A stretch of 64,000 bases of DNA from CAWBCR01 sp963787375 (GCA_963787375.1 CAWBCR010000031.1:1-64000); one strand, 5' to 3'. Shown: positions 30,423 through 39,529, counted from the first letter of the stretch. The notes: generated by a model from the sequence alone, not told the origin. Program-made: numbers and translations.

Positions 30423-31602
30423 CGCCCCGCCCGACAGCTACCTGCTAGCCAACCTGCTGCACTTCGCCGGGATGCTGCGGCGGATGGGCTTTTCGATTGG
30501 CACCCAGCAGGTGATCAGCCTGGCCAGCAGCCTGCCGGTCATCGATCTGCGCCGCTACGACGACTTCTACACGGCGGCGGAGTGCTTCCTGGTGCACGAC
30601 CCCGACCGCCGCGACGCGTTCCGGCAGGCGTTCGAGCTGTTCTGGGCCGGGCGCTACACCTGGGCGGCTGAGTTCGGCTTTGGGAAGCGGCAGGCCGCCG
30701 AACAGGAAGCGCTCGACGCGCTTGAGCCGGCCCGCGACGCCCCCGCCCCGCGCCCCTCCGACCTGGACCTGTCAGCCGACGAGGATGAGGCCGAAGAGAG
30801 CGACGACACCGGCGTTTCCTCGACGTACAGCGCCACCGAGCGGCTGTATCAGAAGGACTTTGCGGCCTTCAGCGACGAGGAGCTCGCCGCTGCGCGGCGG
30901 GCCATCGAGGCGCTGGTGTGGCGCTTCAACGCCCGGCTGACGCGCCGCCGGGTGCGGGCCCGCAAGCGGGCCGACACTTTCGACGTGCGGCGCGCGCTGC
31001 GCCAGAGCATGCAGCAGGGCGGCGAGATCGTGCGGCTGGCGTGGCGGCGGCGCAAGCTCAAGCCGCGGCCACTGGTCATCATCTGCGACATCAGCGGGTC
31101 GATGGAACGCTACTCGCGGCTGCTGCTGCACTTCATGTACGCGATGGTCCAGCAGGACGGGCAGCAGATCGAGACGTTTGTGTTTGGCACGCGGCTGACG
31201 CGCATCACACCCGCGCTGCGCACCCGCAACGTCGAGGAGGCGGTGGCCGAGGCGGCGCTGGCCGTCGTGGACTGGTCGGGCGGGACGCGCATCGGGCAGT
31301 CGCTGCGGACGTTCAACTATCGCTGGGCGCGGCGCGTGCTGCGGCGCGGGGCCAGCGTGATGATCATCAGCGATGGCTGGGACCGGGGCGACATCGGGCT
31401 GCTGGAGCGGGAGATCGCCCGGCTGAGCCGGAGCACGTCGCACCTGCTGTGGCTGAACCCGCTGCTGGGCCGCGACGACTACGAGCCGCTGGTGCGCGGC
31501 ATCCAGGCGGTGCTGCCGCACGTGGACGCCTTCCTGCCGCTGCACAACCTGGCCAGTCTGGAGCAGCTTGCCGTGCGGCTGGGAAAGGTGGCGGTGCGGT
31601 AG
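30409..31602 (+). CDS. VWA-domain protein (CoxE-like)
   Basis: 397 residues. It starts with a helical domain; residues about 100-140 are an acidic linker. The VWA domain begins near residue 223 with the MIDAS motif CDISGSMERYSR and later the Thr/Asp contacts (SGGTRIGQS, IISDGWDRGD). It pairs with the CoxD-like ATPase in Mo-enzyme maturation. Last gene of the operon; a family 1 palindrome follows. Confidence 0.85.
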   Translation: MPARDAPPDSYLLANLLHFAGMLRRMGFSIGTQQVISLASSLPVIDLRRYDDFYTAAECFLVHDPDRRDAFRQAFELFWAGRYTWAAEFGFGKRQAAEQEALDALEPARDAPAPRPSDLDLSADEDEAEESDDTGVSSTYSATERLYQKDFAAFSDEELAAARRAIEALVWRFNARLTRRRVRARKRADTFDVRRALRQSMQQGGEIVRLAWRRRKLKPRPLVIICDISGSMERYSRLLLHFMYAMVQQDGQQIETFVFGTRLTRITPALRTRNVEEAVAEAALAVVDWSGGTRIGQSLRTFNYRWARRVLRRGASVMIISDGWDRGDIGLLEREIARLSRSTSHLLWLNPLLGRDDYEPLVRGIQAVLPHVDAFLPLHNLASLEQLAVRLGKVAVR

Positions 31603-31609
31603 AAATAAC

Positions 31610-31653
31610 CCATCACCCCCTCCGCCGGGCGGAGAGGGGCAAGGGGTGAGGTC
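31610..31653. repeat. Intergenic palindromic repeat, family 1 (short form)
   Basis: catcaccccctccgccgggcggagaggggcaaggggtgagg is shown here only in part: the arms are caccccctccg and cggagagggg, and a gggtgagg end matches the other copies. It lies 8 bases after the CoxE stop. Confidence 0.65.
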
Positions 31654-31689
31654 ATGGCACGCGCCCGCCAATTCGTCCCCTTTTCTCTT

Positions 31690-31726
31690 TGATGTGTCAC
31701 AACCTGTCACACAATTGTGGTATCAT
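31690..31726 (+). promoter_or_regulatory. Possible operator and -10 element before the methyltransferase gene
   Basis: Two TGTCACA direct repeats (about 31694-31711), a perfect palindrome CACAATTGTG at 31710-31719 and a TATCAT -10-like box at 31721-31726. No good -35 is seen. The dense symmetry could bind a controller. Confidence 0.35.
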
Positions 31727-31767
31727 GGTGCTGATGGTTCAACGGTCCCACGTAGGGAGACGCACCC

Positions 31768-33407
31768 ATGAACACCCTGTACTATGGCGATAACCTCGAC
31801 ATTCTGCGCGATTACGTCGCCGACGACTCGGTCGATCTGATCTACCTCGACCCGCCCTTCAACTCCAACCGCACCTACAACGTGCTGTTTCAGGAACACA
31901 ATGGCGTCACCGATTCCGCCGCGCAGATCAGCGCCTTTGAGGACACCTGGACCTGGGACGCCCACACCGAGGCCACCTTCCACGACATCGCCCGCACCTG
32001 CCCGCCTGCTCTGGTCGATATGATGAACGGCTTTGTGTCGTTCCTGGGCCGCAACGAGATGACCGCCTATCTGGTCATGATGGCGATCCGGCTGGTCGAG
32101 CTTCACCGCGTGTTGAAGCCCAACGGAACAATGTTTCTGCACTGCGATCCGACGGCCAGCCATTACTTGAAGATTCTGTTGGATCAGATTTTCGGCAAGG
32201 ACAAGATGATTAATGAGATTGATTTGGAAACGACAGACCTCAAAAGGCCATGCTTACACGCGTGCCGTCAAACAATCACGATGTGATTCTTTGGTATGGC
32301 AAGGGCGACGAGTGGGTTTACAACAGGCAGTTTACCGAGTACGAACAGTCGTACATTGCGAGTCACTATAACAGCGTTGAAGAAGGCACAAGCAGGCGAT
32401 ATACCCTGAGCGATACATTGAATCCGAATAAGAACCGCCCAAATCTCACATACGAGTGGCATGGTCAGACACGAGTATGGCGCTGGACAAGAGAAAAGAT
32501 GCAGCAACTGCATGATGAGGGGCGTTTGGTGTATACGAGCAGCGGTATGCCAAGATACAAGCGATATCTTGATGAGATGCCGGGTGTTCCTATCACAGAT
32601 GTCTGGACCGATATCAACCCGATCAACTCTCAAGCAAACGAGTCCCTCGGCTACCCGACGCAGAAGCCCGTCGCGCTGCTGGAGCGCATCGTCAACATGG
32701 CCTCCAACCCCGGCGACGTGGTGCTCGACCCATTCTGCGGCTGTGGCACCGCCATCGACGCCGCGCAGGGGCTGGGCCGCGAGTGGATCGGCATCGACGT
32801 GACGCATCTGGCCGTCAACCTCATCAAGACGCGCCTCAAAGACCGCTACCCCGATTGCGCCTTCCGCGTCGTCGGCGAGCCAGAGGACGAGGCGGGCGCG
32901 CGTGAGCTTGCCGGGCAGGATCGCTTCCAGTTCGAATACTGGGCGCTGGCGCTCGTCGGCGCGCGGCCTGCTTCTGGCGAGCGTAAGAAGGGCGCGGATA
33001 CCGGCGTCGACGGCGTGCTGTACGTGGTGGACAACCCGCGCGAGAAGGCCAAAAAGATCGTCGTGCAGGTCAAGAGCGGCAAGGTCGGCGTGGCGCAGGT
33101 CCGCGACTTCGCCCACGTCGTCGACCGCGAGGAGGCGATCATGGGGCTGTTCCTCACCCTCGACGCGCCCACACAGCCCATGCTCACCGAGGCAGCGTCG
33201 GCGGGTGTCTACGAGCGCGGGCTGGTCAAGGACGATCAAGTCACCTACCCGCGCCTGCAAATCCTCACCATCGCCGATCTGCTGGCAGGCAAACAGCCGC
33301 AGGTGCCCACCGTGCAGGTCACCTATAAGGCCGCCGGTAAAGCCCGCGAGGGCGGTCAGCAGCTAGACCTCTTCGCCGACAACGGCGAGGACGCCGACGA
33401 CGAATGA
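31768..33407 (+). CDS. Beta-class DNA methyltransferase fused to Mrr-like nuclease domain, two frameshifts
   Basis: The N-terminal methyltransferase has motif IV (LIYLDPPFNSNRTY) before motif I (LDPFCGCGTAIDAAQ), the order of beta-class N6-adenine/N4-cytosine enzymes. The C-terminus (about 130 residues) has ADTGVDGVLYV and IVVQVKSGK, a PD-(D/E)xK pattern, preceded by FQFEYWALALVGA, as in Mrr-like nucleases. The reading frame changes twice between about 32220 and 32275: from ..INEI to IWKRQTSKGHAYTRA to NNHDVILWYGKG, each a natural continuation, so two extra bases are present. A single chain that both modifies and cuts (type IIG-like) is possible. Start ATG 31768 follows GGGAGACGC. Confidence 0.7.
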
Positions 33408-33410
33408 CTC

Positions 33411-33484
33411 CGGTAGGGGCACGGCATGCCGTGCCCCCGTTGCGTGCTGCCGCCGGTAGGGGCGGGTCTGAGACCCGCCCCTCA
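33411..33484. repeat. Intergenic palindromic repeat, family 2
   Basis: Contains gtaggggcacggc / gccgtgcccc and a second hairpin ggggcgggtct / agacccgcccc. It separates the methyltransferase from the nuclease-like gene. Confidence 0.7.
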
Positions 33485-33498
33485 GGATGATAAGAGAC

Positions 33499-34367
33499 AT
33501 GTCTCTAACACGCTTCTTAGCAAACAAAGATGTCAAAGACGAGTTCGCCCGGCACTTCCCCAAACCCAAGTTTAGTCTCAAGACTGAAATCCTGGCTCCT
33601 CCCCGAACAAACCACTATTCTCTGGTTGGTACGGCCTTCGATTACCTGCTGAGATTCTATTTGGAACGCCTTAACCCAGGGACGGTCACTAGACGTTGGG
33701 TCGCTGAGAGCGTATGGCCCATTATCTCCGCTTCTCTCAAACGTTGTGATAGATGCGGAAACAGGGCAAGATGTCCTTCCCTAAGACCCCGTTAATCAAA
33801 GAAGCCCAACAGATAATTGAGCGCGCCAAGGCTGCTCACCACGGCTACCTTTCATCTGGCGAGATGTCTGATGAGGTAATAAGGAGCACACTCCTCCTTG
33901 CTCAATTGGACCCCATTATGAGAAGGAGTTACATCGATGAAAACTTGGGCAGTGTAGATAGCGAAGATGTGGCTGACGTGAGGAAGTTGATCTCCATAGT
34001 TGACCCGGAAATGTTCAGGGCAGAAAAGCTGTGCATGCTCAATCCCACCTTTGGTGAAGCATCTACACTTGTAGGCGGCGCAGACGCAGACCTGCTGATC
34101 GACCACGCATTGATAGACATCAAGACCACGAAAAAGCCGAGCTTTACTCGCGACTATTTCAACCAGCTTGTGGGGTACTATGTTCTGTATAAGATTGGCG
34201 GCGTATCCAACGCCCCGTACCCACCTACAATCAAGACACTGGCAATCTATTATTCCCGGTACGCTGAGCTTTACACTTTTCCTGTTGAAACCGTCGTAGC
34301 TGATGAAACTCTACCTTCTTTCATAGAATGGTTCAGAGAGAGAGCTGCAAGGAAATCCCCCAACTGA
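33499..34367 (+). CDS. PD-(D/E)xK nuclease-like protein, probable restriction partner, frameshifted
   Basis: About 288 residues when repaired. It starts MSLTRFLANKDVKDEF (ATG 33499). The first frame runs to about 33740, the second carries VVIDAETGQDVLP, and the third carries TPLIKEAQQIIERAKAAHHG to the stop at 34365-34367, so two extra bases lie at about 33740 and 33780. The nuclease signature is GGADADLLIDHALIDIKTTK: two acidic residues and IDIKTTK, the D..(D/E)xK core. Base composition is lower in GC than the flanks, a sign of transfer. Position next to the methyltransferase suggests a restriction-modification role; it could also be an unrelated defence nuclease. Confidence 0.6.
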
Positions 34368-34381
34368 GAACTGCTACTATT

Positions 34382-34427
34382 TCACCCCCGGCCCCTCTCC
34401 CGGCGGAGAGGGGCCGGGGGTGAGGGT
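34382..34427. repeat. Intergenic palindromic repeat, family 1, near-perfect hairpin
   Basis: Arms of about 19 bp (tcacccccggcccctctcc and its complement) separated by four bases. It could also act as a bidirectional terminator after the nuclease-like gene. Confidence 0.75.
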
Positions 34428-35012
34428 TAGCAAACTCTAACCTCCCGTTATACGGATGCTCAACGCCACCCCCTTGACTCTTCTCCCTCCCTTCGCCCTA
34501 CAATACTTACAGAACATAAGTTCTACGCGTTTCGCCGGGAAATCTTCCGGCGAAGCGCAATATCACACGGCGCTCGCGCGCTCGCCGCGCCCGCGGCGGG
34601 ACCCACGACAGAGGGATAATGATGGTCCCCCCGCCGCCCGCCAACGTCGCGACCCCCGCGCCGCGCCCGCCCCGTCCGCCGCCTGACGCAGACTATGGAT
34701 TGTCGCGCAGGGGGCCTCGGCGGCGAGAAGGAAGGATAACGGTCACACGGGATTCCGCATCAGAGTGCCTGCGGCGCGCCCGCCGCGAGATCGTCAACCC
34801 GTCTTAGGCGGAGGCGGCGGCGGGATAGTCAGGCGCTCGGAAGGTCGATGGCAGCTTGCCGCGCTTCGGCAGCCATCGTATGCAGGAGGCCGCGCTCACA
34901 ATTCCGGCCTCCCACCCCGTCGTGTTCCACCCGGCTGCAAGCCATTCGTGGGCACCCACAAACTGAATACAACCGCACCACCCCATCCGGGGGAGACTGA
35001 TCGCGTCGCCCG
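34428..35012. other. Unexplained GC-rich non-coding region with promoter-like start
   Basis: About 585 bases without a credible gene. A promoter-like pair TTGACT (34474-34479) and TACAAT (34499-34504, spacer 19) faces right. Just downstream lie an imperfect operator-like repeat AGAAC/GTTCT (34511-34524) and a strong hairpin TTCGCCGG/CCGGCGAA (34531-34554). From 34565 to 34850 the sequence is very GC-rich and codon-poor. It does not match tmRNA, RNase P RNA or SRP RNA in the places I checked. A structured RNA is possible. Confidence 0.35.
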
Positions 35013-35639
35013 CTAATCGTACAGCACGACGACCAGCCGGCCCGGCCCGTGGACGCCGATGGCCATCGTCTGCTCGATGTCGGCGGTCTTGCTGGGGCCG
35101 CTGACGAAGGTCAGGGCGGCGGGCAGCGGGCCGCTCAGCGAGGCGACCCAGGTGAACAGGTCGGCGGTGAGGCAGGCGGTGGGGACCAGCGCGACGTGCA
35201 CCGGCGGCAGCAGCGTCGCCAGGCGGCTCTGGCCCGGCCCGCTGCGGATGACGACGCTGCCCGTCTCGGCGAGCGCCGCGCTGGCACCGCTGAGGCCCAC
35301 GTCCGCCGCCGCGCAGAAGGCGCGCAGGTCGCCGGGCGGTTTGCCGACGACGTGGCAGCGCAGCGACGGCCAGCGCGCCGCGAGGTCGAGCGCGTCGAGC
35401 GGGGGTTCGTCGTTGACGACGACGCTCCCGGCGTGGAGGTCGGCCAGGAGGCCGTCGACGCAGGCCAGCGCGCCGTCGAGGTCGGCGGCACGCAGCACCT
35501 CGCCGTGGACGGCGGTGAGCGACTGCTCGAAGCGGGCGGCGAGGTCATCAAAGTGACGGCGCGAGCGCCAGGCGGGCCAGTGCGCCTCAGGCCGCTCAGC
35601 GCGGCGGAGCCTGCCAAGGATTTCAGAGCGGGCGTTCAT
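35013..35639 (-). CDS. lutC: Lactate utilization protein C (LUD domain)
   Basis: 208 residues. LUD-domain pattern: SGASAALAETGSVVIRSGPG, LLPPVHVALVP and a C-terminal GVHGPGRLVVVLYD. LutC works with LutA and LutB to oxidise L-lactate to pyruvate through Fe-S clusters. The start overlaps the LutB stop by four bases (ATGA). Last gene of lutABC. Confidence 0.85.
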   Translation of the reverse strand: MNARSEILGRLRRAERPEAHWPAWRSRRHFDDLAARFEQSLTAVHGEVLRAADLDGALACVDGLLADLHAGSVVVNDEPPLDALDLAARWPSLRCHVVGKPPGDLRAFCAAADVGLSGASAALAETGSVVIRSGPGQSRLATLLPPVHVALVPTACLTADLFTWVASLSGPLPAALTFVSGPSKTADIEQTMAIGVHGPGRLVVVLYD

Positions 35640-37042
35640 TTCAGGTCACCTGCCTTCCACATCGCACGGAAAGAGCGCGCGGCCAGCGACGGCAGCCGGC
35701 GGGGGGCCACCGGGTTCAGCCAGCGCGGGATGGCCAGCCCGGTGCCGCGCTTGAAGGGGATCATCCCCAGCCGGACCAGCCCGGCGAAAAAGGCGAAACG
35801 GGCGGGGGTCAGCAGGACCCAGGCCGCGAAACGCTCGACGAAACGCTCGTGCCAGGGCATGACGCGCCCGTCGACCTCGTCGCGGCGCAGGGCGAGCAGC
35901 ATGCGCGGGATGTCGATGCGCACCGGGCAGGCGTCGACGCAGGCCATGCACAGCGAAGAAGCCTGCGGCAGCGCCTCGTAAGGCTCGATGCCGAACAGCA
36001 GCGGGCTGATCACCGCGCCGATGGGTCCGCTGTACGGGCTGCCGTAGGAATGGCCGCCCGCCTCGCGGTAGACGGGGCACACGTTCAGGCAGGCCCCGCA
36101 GCGGATACACTGGAGAATCTCCTCGTAGGGCGTGCCGATCTGCGCGCTGCGCCCGTGGTCGAGGAGGATGACGTGCACCTCGCGGGGGCCGTCGGGATCG
36201 TCGGGGCGGGCAGGGCCGGTGATGACGGTGGTGTAGATCGACATCGGCTGGCCGGTCGCGCTGCGGGCGAGCAACGCCAGCCACACCGCCGCGTCCTGCC
36301 AGGTGGGGGCGACCTTCTCGATGCCGATGACGGCAACGTGGACCGGCGGCGCGCTGGTCACCAGCCGCCCGTTGCCCTCGTTGGTCACGAGGACGATGCT
36401 GCCCGTCTCGGCGACGGCGACGTTGCCGCCGGAGATGCCCATGCCCGCCGCGAGAAACTTCTCACGCAGGACGCGGCGGGCCTCGGCGGTGAGGGCCGGG
36501 ATATCGTCGGCGGACAGCGGGCGGTTGACCTCGCGGCTGAGCAGGTCGGCGACCTGGCCGCGCGTCTTGTGGATGGCGGGGGCGATGATGTGCGAAGGCC
36601 CCTCGCCGGCCAACTGGATGATCCACTCGCCGAGGTCGGTCTCGACGGGCGTGACGCCAGCGTCGAGGAGGGCGTGGTTGAGGCCGATCTCCTCGGTGGC
36701 CATCGACTTGCTCTTGACGGCCAGATCGACGCCATGCTGGCGGGCGAGGTCGAGGACGATACGGGTCGCCTCCGCGCCGTCGCGGGCCCAGTGCACCTGC
36801 GCGCCGGCGGCTGTCGCGTTGCGCTCGAAGGTCTCCAGGTGATCGGCGAGATGGGCAATGGTGCCGGCGCGGATCGCCTTGAGCTGGTCGCGCAGGGCGT
36901 CCACGTCGGGGAGCTCGTCCCAGGTGGCATAGCGGCCATTGCGAAAAGTGGCGGTCGCGCCTTCGAGCGCGCGCTGCAACAGCGGGTCGTCAATGGCGCG
37001 AGCGGCGGCCTGCCGGAACTGGTGCATCGTGGCGCTTTTCAT
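35636..37042 (-). CDS. lutB: Iron-sulfur lactate utilization protein B
   Basis: 468 residues. The N-terminal LUD domain (GGNVAVAETGSIVLVTNEGN) is followed by two 4Fe-4S sites, CIRCGACLNVCPVYR and CMACVDACPVRIDIP, and a C-terminal LutB tail. A complete family member. It overlaps both neighbours by four bases, so the operon order is lutA-lutB-lutC on the minus strand. Confidence 0.92.
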   Translation of the reverse strand: MKSATMHQFRQAAARAIDDPLLQRALEGATATFRNGRYATWDELPDVDALRDQLKAIRAGTIAHLADHLETFERNATAAGAQVHWARDGAEATRIVLDLARQHGVDLAVKSKSMATEEIGLNHALLDAGVTPVETDLGEWIIQLAGEGPSHIIAPAIHKTRGQVADLLSREVNRPLSADDIPALTAEARRVLREKFLAAGMGISGGNVAVAETGSIVLVTNEGNGRLVTSAPPVHVAVIGIEKVAPTWQDAAVWLALLARSATGQPMSIYTTVITGPARPDDPDGPREVHVILLDHGRSAQIGTPYEEILQCIRCGACLNVCPVYREAGGHSYGSPYSGPIGAVISPLLFGIEPYEALPQASSLCMACVDACPVRIDIPRMLLALRRDEVDGRVMPWHERFVERFAAWVLLTPARFAFFAGLVRLGMIPFKRGTGLAIPRWLNPVAPRRLPSLAARSFRAMWKAGDLK

Positions 37043-37776
37043 CGGGTGGCCTCCTCCAGCACGACGGCCAGGTGCTTGAGCTCGACGGGCACGCCCTCGG
37101 CCATGCCGCGCATCTGCATCAGGCAGCCGGGGTCAGCGGTGACGACGGTCGCTGCGCCGGACTCGGCGGCACGCCGCAGCTTGTCGGCGGTCATGGCGTT
37201 GGAGGCTTCGGGCATGCGCACGGAGAACAGGCCGCCAAAGCCGCAGCAGCGGTCGGGCTCGTCCATCTCGTGGACCGCCGCGCCGACCTTCTCCAGCGCG
37301 GCACGCGGCTCGTGCTTGAGGTGCAGGATGCGGCACATGTGGCACGAGTCGTGGTAGGTCACCGGCTGCGCGCGCCCGACCTTGACGGCAGGCTCCCATT
37401 CGACGCGATGGACGAGGTACTCGCTCAACTCGTAGGTTTTGGCGGCCAGCGCCTCGGCGCGCGCCTGCCATTCAGGCTCGCCGTCGAACAGGTGGGGGTA
37501 CTCGGCGCGGACGAAGGCCGTGCACGAGCCGCCGGGCAGGACGACTTCCGGCGCGCTCTCGAAGGTCTCGATGGTGTGCCGGGCGAGGCGGACCGTCTCT
37601 TTATGAAAGCCGCTGTTGAAGAAGGGCTGGCCGCAGCAGGTCTGCTCCGACGGAAAGTCGACGGCCAGGCCGGCGCGCTGCAAGACCCTGAGCGTCGCGA
37701 CGCCGACCTCCGGCATGATCTGGTCGACCATGCAGGTGACGAACAGCGCGACGTGTCTGGGTGCGGGAGATGGCAT
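37039..37776 (-). CDS. lutA: (Fe-S)-binding lactate utilization protein A
   Basis: 245 residues from ATG 37776, with GGAG seven bases upstream; the longer start (37890) would add 38 residues unlike the family. Two CCG-domain motifs: SEQTCCGQPFFNSGF and DRCCGFGGLFSVRMPE. These cysteine-rich domains bind an Fe-S cluster and transfer electrons. The gene is preceded by a minus-strand promoter at 37833-37862. Confidence 0.88.
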   Translation of the reverse strand: MPSPAPRHVALFVTCMVDQIMPEVGVATLRVLQRAGLAVDFPSEQTCCGQPFFNSGFHKETVRLARHTIETFESAPEVVLPGGSCTAFVRAEYPHLFDGEPEWQARAEALAAKTYELSEYLVHRVEWEPAVKVGRAQPVTYHDSCHMCRILHLKHEPRAALEKVGAAVHEMDEPDRCCGFGGLFSVRMPEASNAMTADKLRRAAESGAATVVTADPGCLMQMRGMAEGVPVELKHLAVVLEEATR

Positions 37777-37832
37777 CGTGTGACTCCAATCAGCGCGGGC
37801 CGGGGGTATGTGCGTGATGACGCCCGATCCCC

Positions 37833-37862
37833 ATGATAGGACCGATTCGGCGGCGGCGTCAA
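37833..37862 (-). promoter_or_regulatory. Promoter of lutABC
   Basis: On the minus strand, TTGACG (37862-37857) and TATCAT (37838-37833) with an 18-base spacer, giving a leader of about 50 bases before the LutA ATG. An inverted repeat AATGT/ACATT lies upstream at 37890-37903 and may bind a regulator. Confidence 0.6.
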
Positions 37863-37923
37863 TACTGCACAGGGACATTCCACAAGTCAAATGTCATAAC
37901 ATTGGGATATTTTCCACGAGATC

Positions 37924-37952
37924 TTGACGAAACCGGGAAATGTCATTACAAT
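37924..37952 (+). promoter_or_regulatory. Promoter of the ROK repressor gene
   Basis: TTGACG at 37924-37929 and TACAAT at 37947-37952 with the ideal 17-base spacer, divergent from the lut promoter. Confidence 0.75.
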
Positions 37953-37955
37953 TGT

Positions 37956-37978
37956 GTTTGTTGGTTGGGCCAACAAAC
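37956..37978 (+). promoter_or_regulatory. XylR/ROK-type operator
   Basis: Perfect 9-bp inverted repeat GTTTGTTGG / CCAACAAAC separated by five bases (TTGGG), three bases after the -10 box. It closely resembles the Bacillus xyl operator (arms GTTTGTT and AACAAAC around a G-rich centre). Binding here would block transcription start, so autorepression is expected, relieved by a sugar. Confidence 0.8.
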
Positions 37979-38124
37979 AAGCTTTCCAATTTTCTCCCCT
38001 TTTAAGCCGTATTGGTACCGTTCTTGCGAATCGACGCAGTCCAAAACGTGACGTGTGCTGGTTGACCGTGCCGGACCCGAAGCAGTAAGCAGTTGCTCGA
38101 CAAGGCTGGACACAGCAAACCTAT

Positions 38125-39372
38125 ATGGCGCAACTCGATCCGCCTCGCACCGGCGATCAGTCATTGGTGCGAGAAATCAACCTATCCGTCATTATGACAC
38201 ACCTGCGCCAGCACGCGCCGATTTCGCGCGCGACGCTGGCCGAGATGACCGGGCTGAACAAGACGACTGTATCGAGCCTCGTCCGCGAGCTGATTCAGAA
38301 TCACTTCGTGCGCGAAGTGGGCTACGACACGTCCGGGATCGGGCGGCCTGCCATGCTGCTCGACCTCAACCCCGACGCCGGCTACATCATCAGCGCCGAG
38401 ATTGGCGTGGACTTCATCGCCGTGAGCCGCACGAACTTCCTTTCGGAGGTCCAGTGGCACACCGTCGAACGGGTGCGCCGCTCGATGAGCCAGCGTACCA
38501 CACTGGAGCACCTGCTGGCGCTTATCGAACGAGCGATCAAAGCCGAACCGAACGCCAACGGCGGCATGCTGGGGCTGGCACTTGGCGTGCCGGGCCTGGT
38601 AGACCAGAAGACCGGCAGCCTGCTGTTTGCCCCCAACCTGGGCTGGCATGATGCCCCGCTGGCCGACTTCCTCCGCGAGCACTTCGACGGGCCGATCTTC
38701 ATCGACAATGAGGCCAACATGGCGGCGCTGGGCGAGCACTACTCCGGCGCGGCGCAGGGCTGCGACGAGGTGCTGTATATCAGCGCGGGCGTGGGGCTGG
38801 GCGGCGGGATCGTGCGCAACGGCGCGCTGTTCCGCGGCACGAGCGGCTTCGCCGGCGAGTTCGGCCACATGACGATCATCCCGGGCGGGCCGCTGTGCAA
38901 CTGCGGCAGCCGGGGCTGCTGGGAGACGGTGGTCAGCCAGGCCGCGCTGTACCGGTCGATCCGCGAAGCGGTCGAGGCCGGGGAGTGCAGCGTGCTGCAG
39001 GAGATCGCCGGCAGCGACCTCTCGCACCTGACCATCGAGCAGATCGTCGACGCCGCCAAGAAAGGCGACGCCGTCACGCTGGAGGCACTCGACACGCTGG
39101 CCCGCTACCTGAGCATCGGGATTGCGTCGCTGGTCAACGCCTTCGACCCGGAACTGGTGGTGTTCGGAGGCATCCTGAGCCAGGCGGCTGATTTCCTGCT
39201 GCCGGCGGTAGAGGACCGGCTCAGAGAACGCAGCCTCAGCGGCAACACGACGCACACCCACGTGGTGAGAGCCCGGCATGGCGTCAACGCCTGCATTATG
39301 GGTGGCGTAGCAACTGTTGTCACCGGGATACTGGCACAGCCGGGTAAGCTATCCGGCAACCAGGTCCCGTGA
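38125..39372 (+). CDS. ROK-family transcriptional repressor, XylR-like
   Basis: 415 residues. N-terminal winged HTH (HAPISRATLAEMTGLNKTTV, then SSLVRELIQNH). The ROK sugar-binding domain has AEIGVDFIAV, LGVPGLVDQ, FIDNEANMAAL and the zinc motif GPLCNCGSRGCWE preceded by GEFGHM. The context (xylose isomerase and xylulokinase downstream, XylR-like operator upstream) argues for a xylose-responsive repressor; an inducer other than xylose is possible. No clear Shine-Dalgarno precedes ATG 38125, so translation may be weak. Confidence 0.85.
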   Translation: MAQLDPPRTGDQSLVREINLSVIMTHLRQHAPISRATLAEMTGLNKTTVSSLVRELIQNHFVREVGYDTSGIGRPAMLLDLNPDAGYIISAEIGVDFIAVSRTNFLSEVQWHTVERVRRSMSQRTTLEHLLALIERAIKAEPNANGGMLGLALGVPGLVDQKTGSLLFAPNLGWHDAPLADFLREHFDGPIFIDNEANMAALGEHYSGAAQGCDEVLYISAGVGLGGGIVRNGALFRGTSGFAGEFGHMTIIPGGPLCNCGSRGCWETVVSQAALYRSIREAVEAGECSVLQEIAGSDLSHLTIEQIVDAAKKGDAVTLEALDTLARYLSIGIASLVNAFDPELVVFGGILSQAADFLLPAVEDRLRERSLSGNTTHTHVVRARHGVNACIMGGVATVVTGILAQPGKLSGNQVP

Positions 39373-39409
39373 AGGACATGGATCGGTGTGAACACTGTAA
39401 GGAGGTGAA

Positions 39410-39529
39410 GTGCCGACAAAAGAGTGCACGCAGCGCAGTGAGTTCTACGACCGTCTTAACGAAGTCTCTGAGATCCCAAAGAGGGAAGGAAGTTCGCAAT
39501 GCACAAGAAACTGCTTTACGTCCTCGTGA
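39410..39529 (+). CDS. Possible 39-codon leader ORF before the ABC transporter
   Basis: A GTG at 39410 lies four bases after a perfect Shine-Dalgarno (AAGGAGG, 39399-39405) and opens 39 codons (PTKECTQRSEFYDRLNEVSE..) ending with TGA 39527-39529, 28 bases inside the solute-binding protein gene. It could couple or tune translation of the transporter. The short spacing and lack of relatives make it weak; the SD could be a relic. Confidence 0.2.
   Translation: MPTKECTQRSEFYDRLNEVSEIPKREGSSQCTRNCFTSS

Noticed and set aside
34428..35012. tmRNA, RNase P RNA or SRP RNA in the GC-rich gap
   Set aside because: The expected conserved ends and core sequences were not found on either strand.
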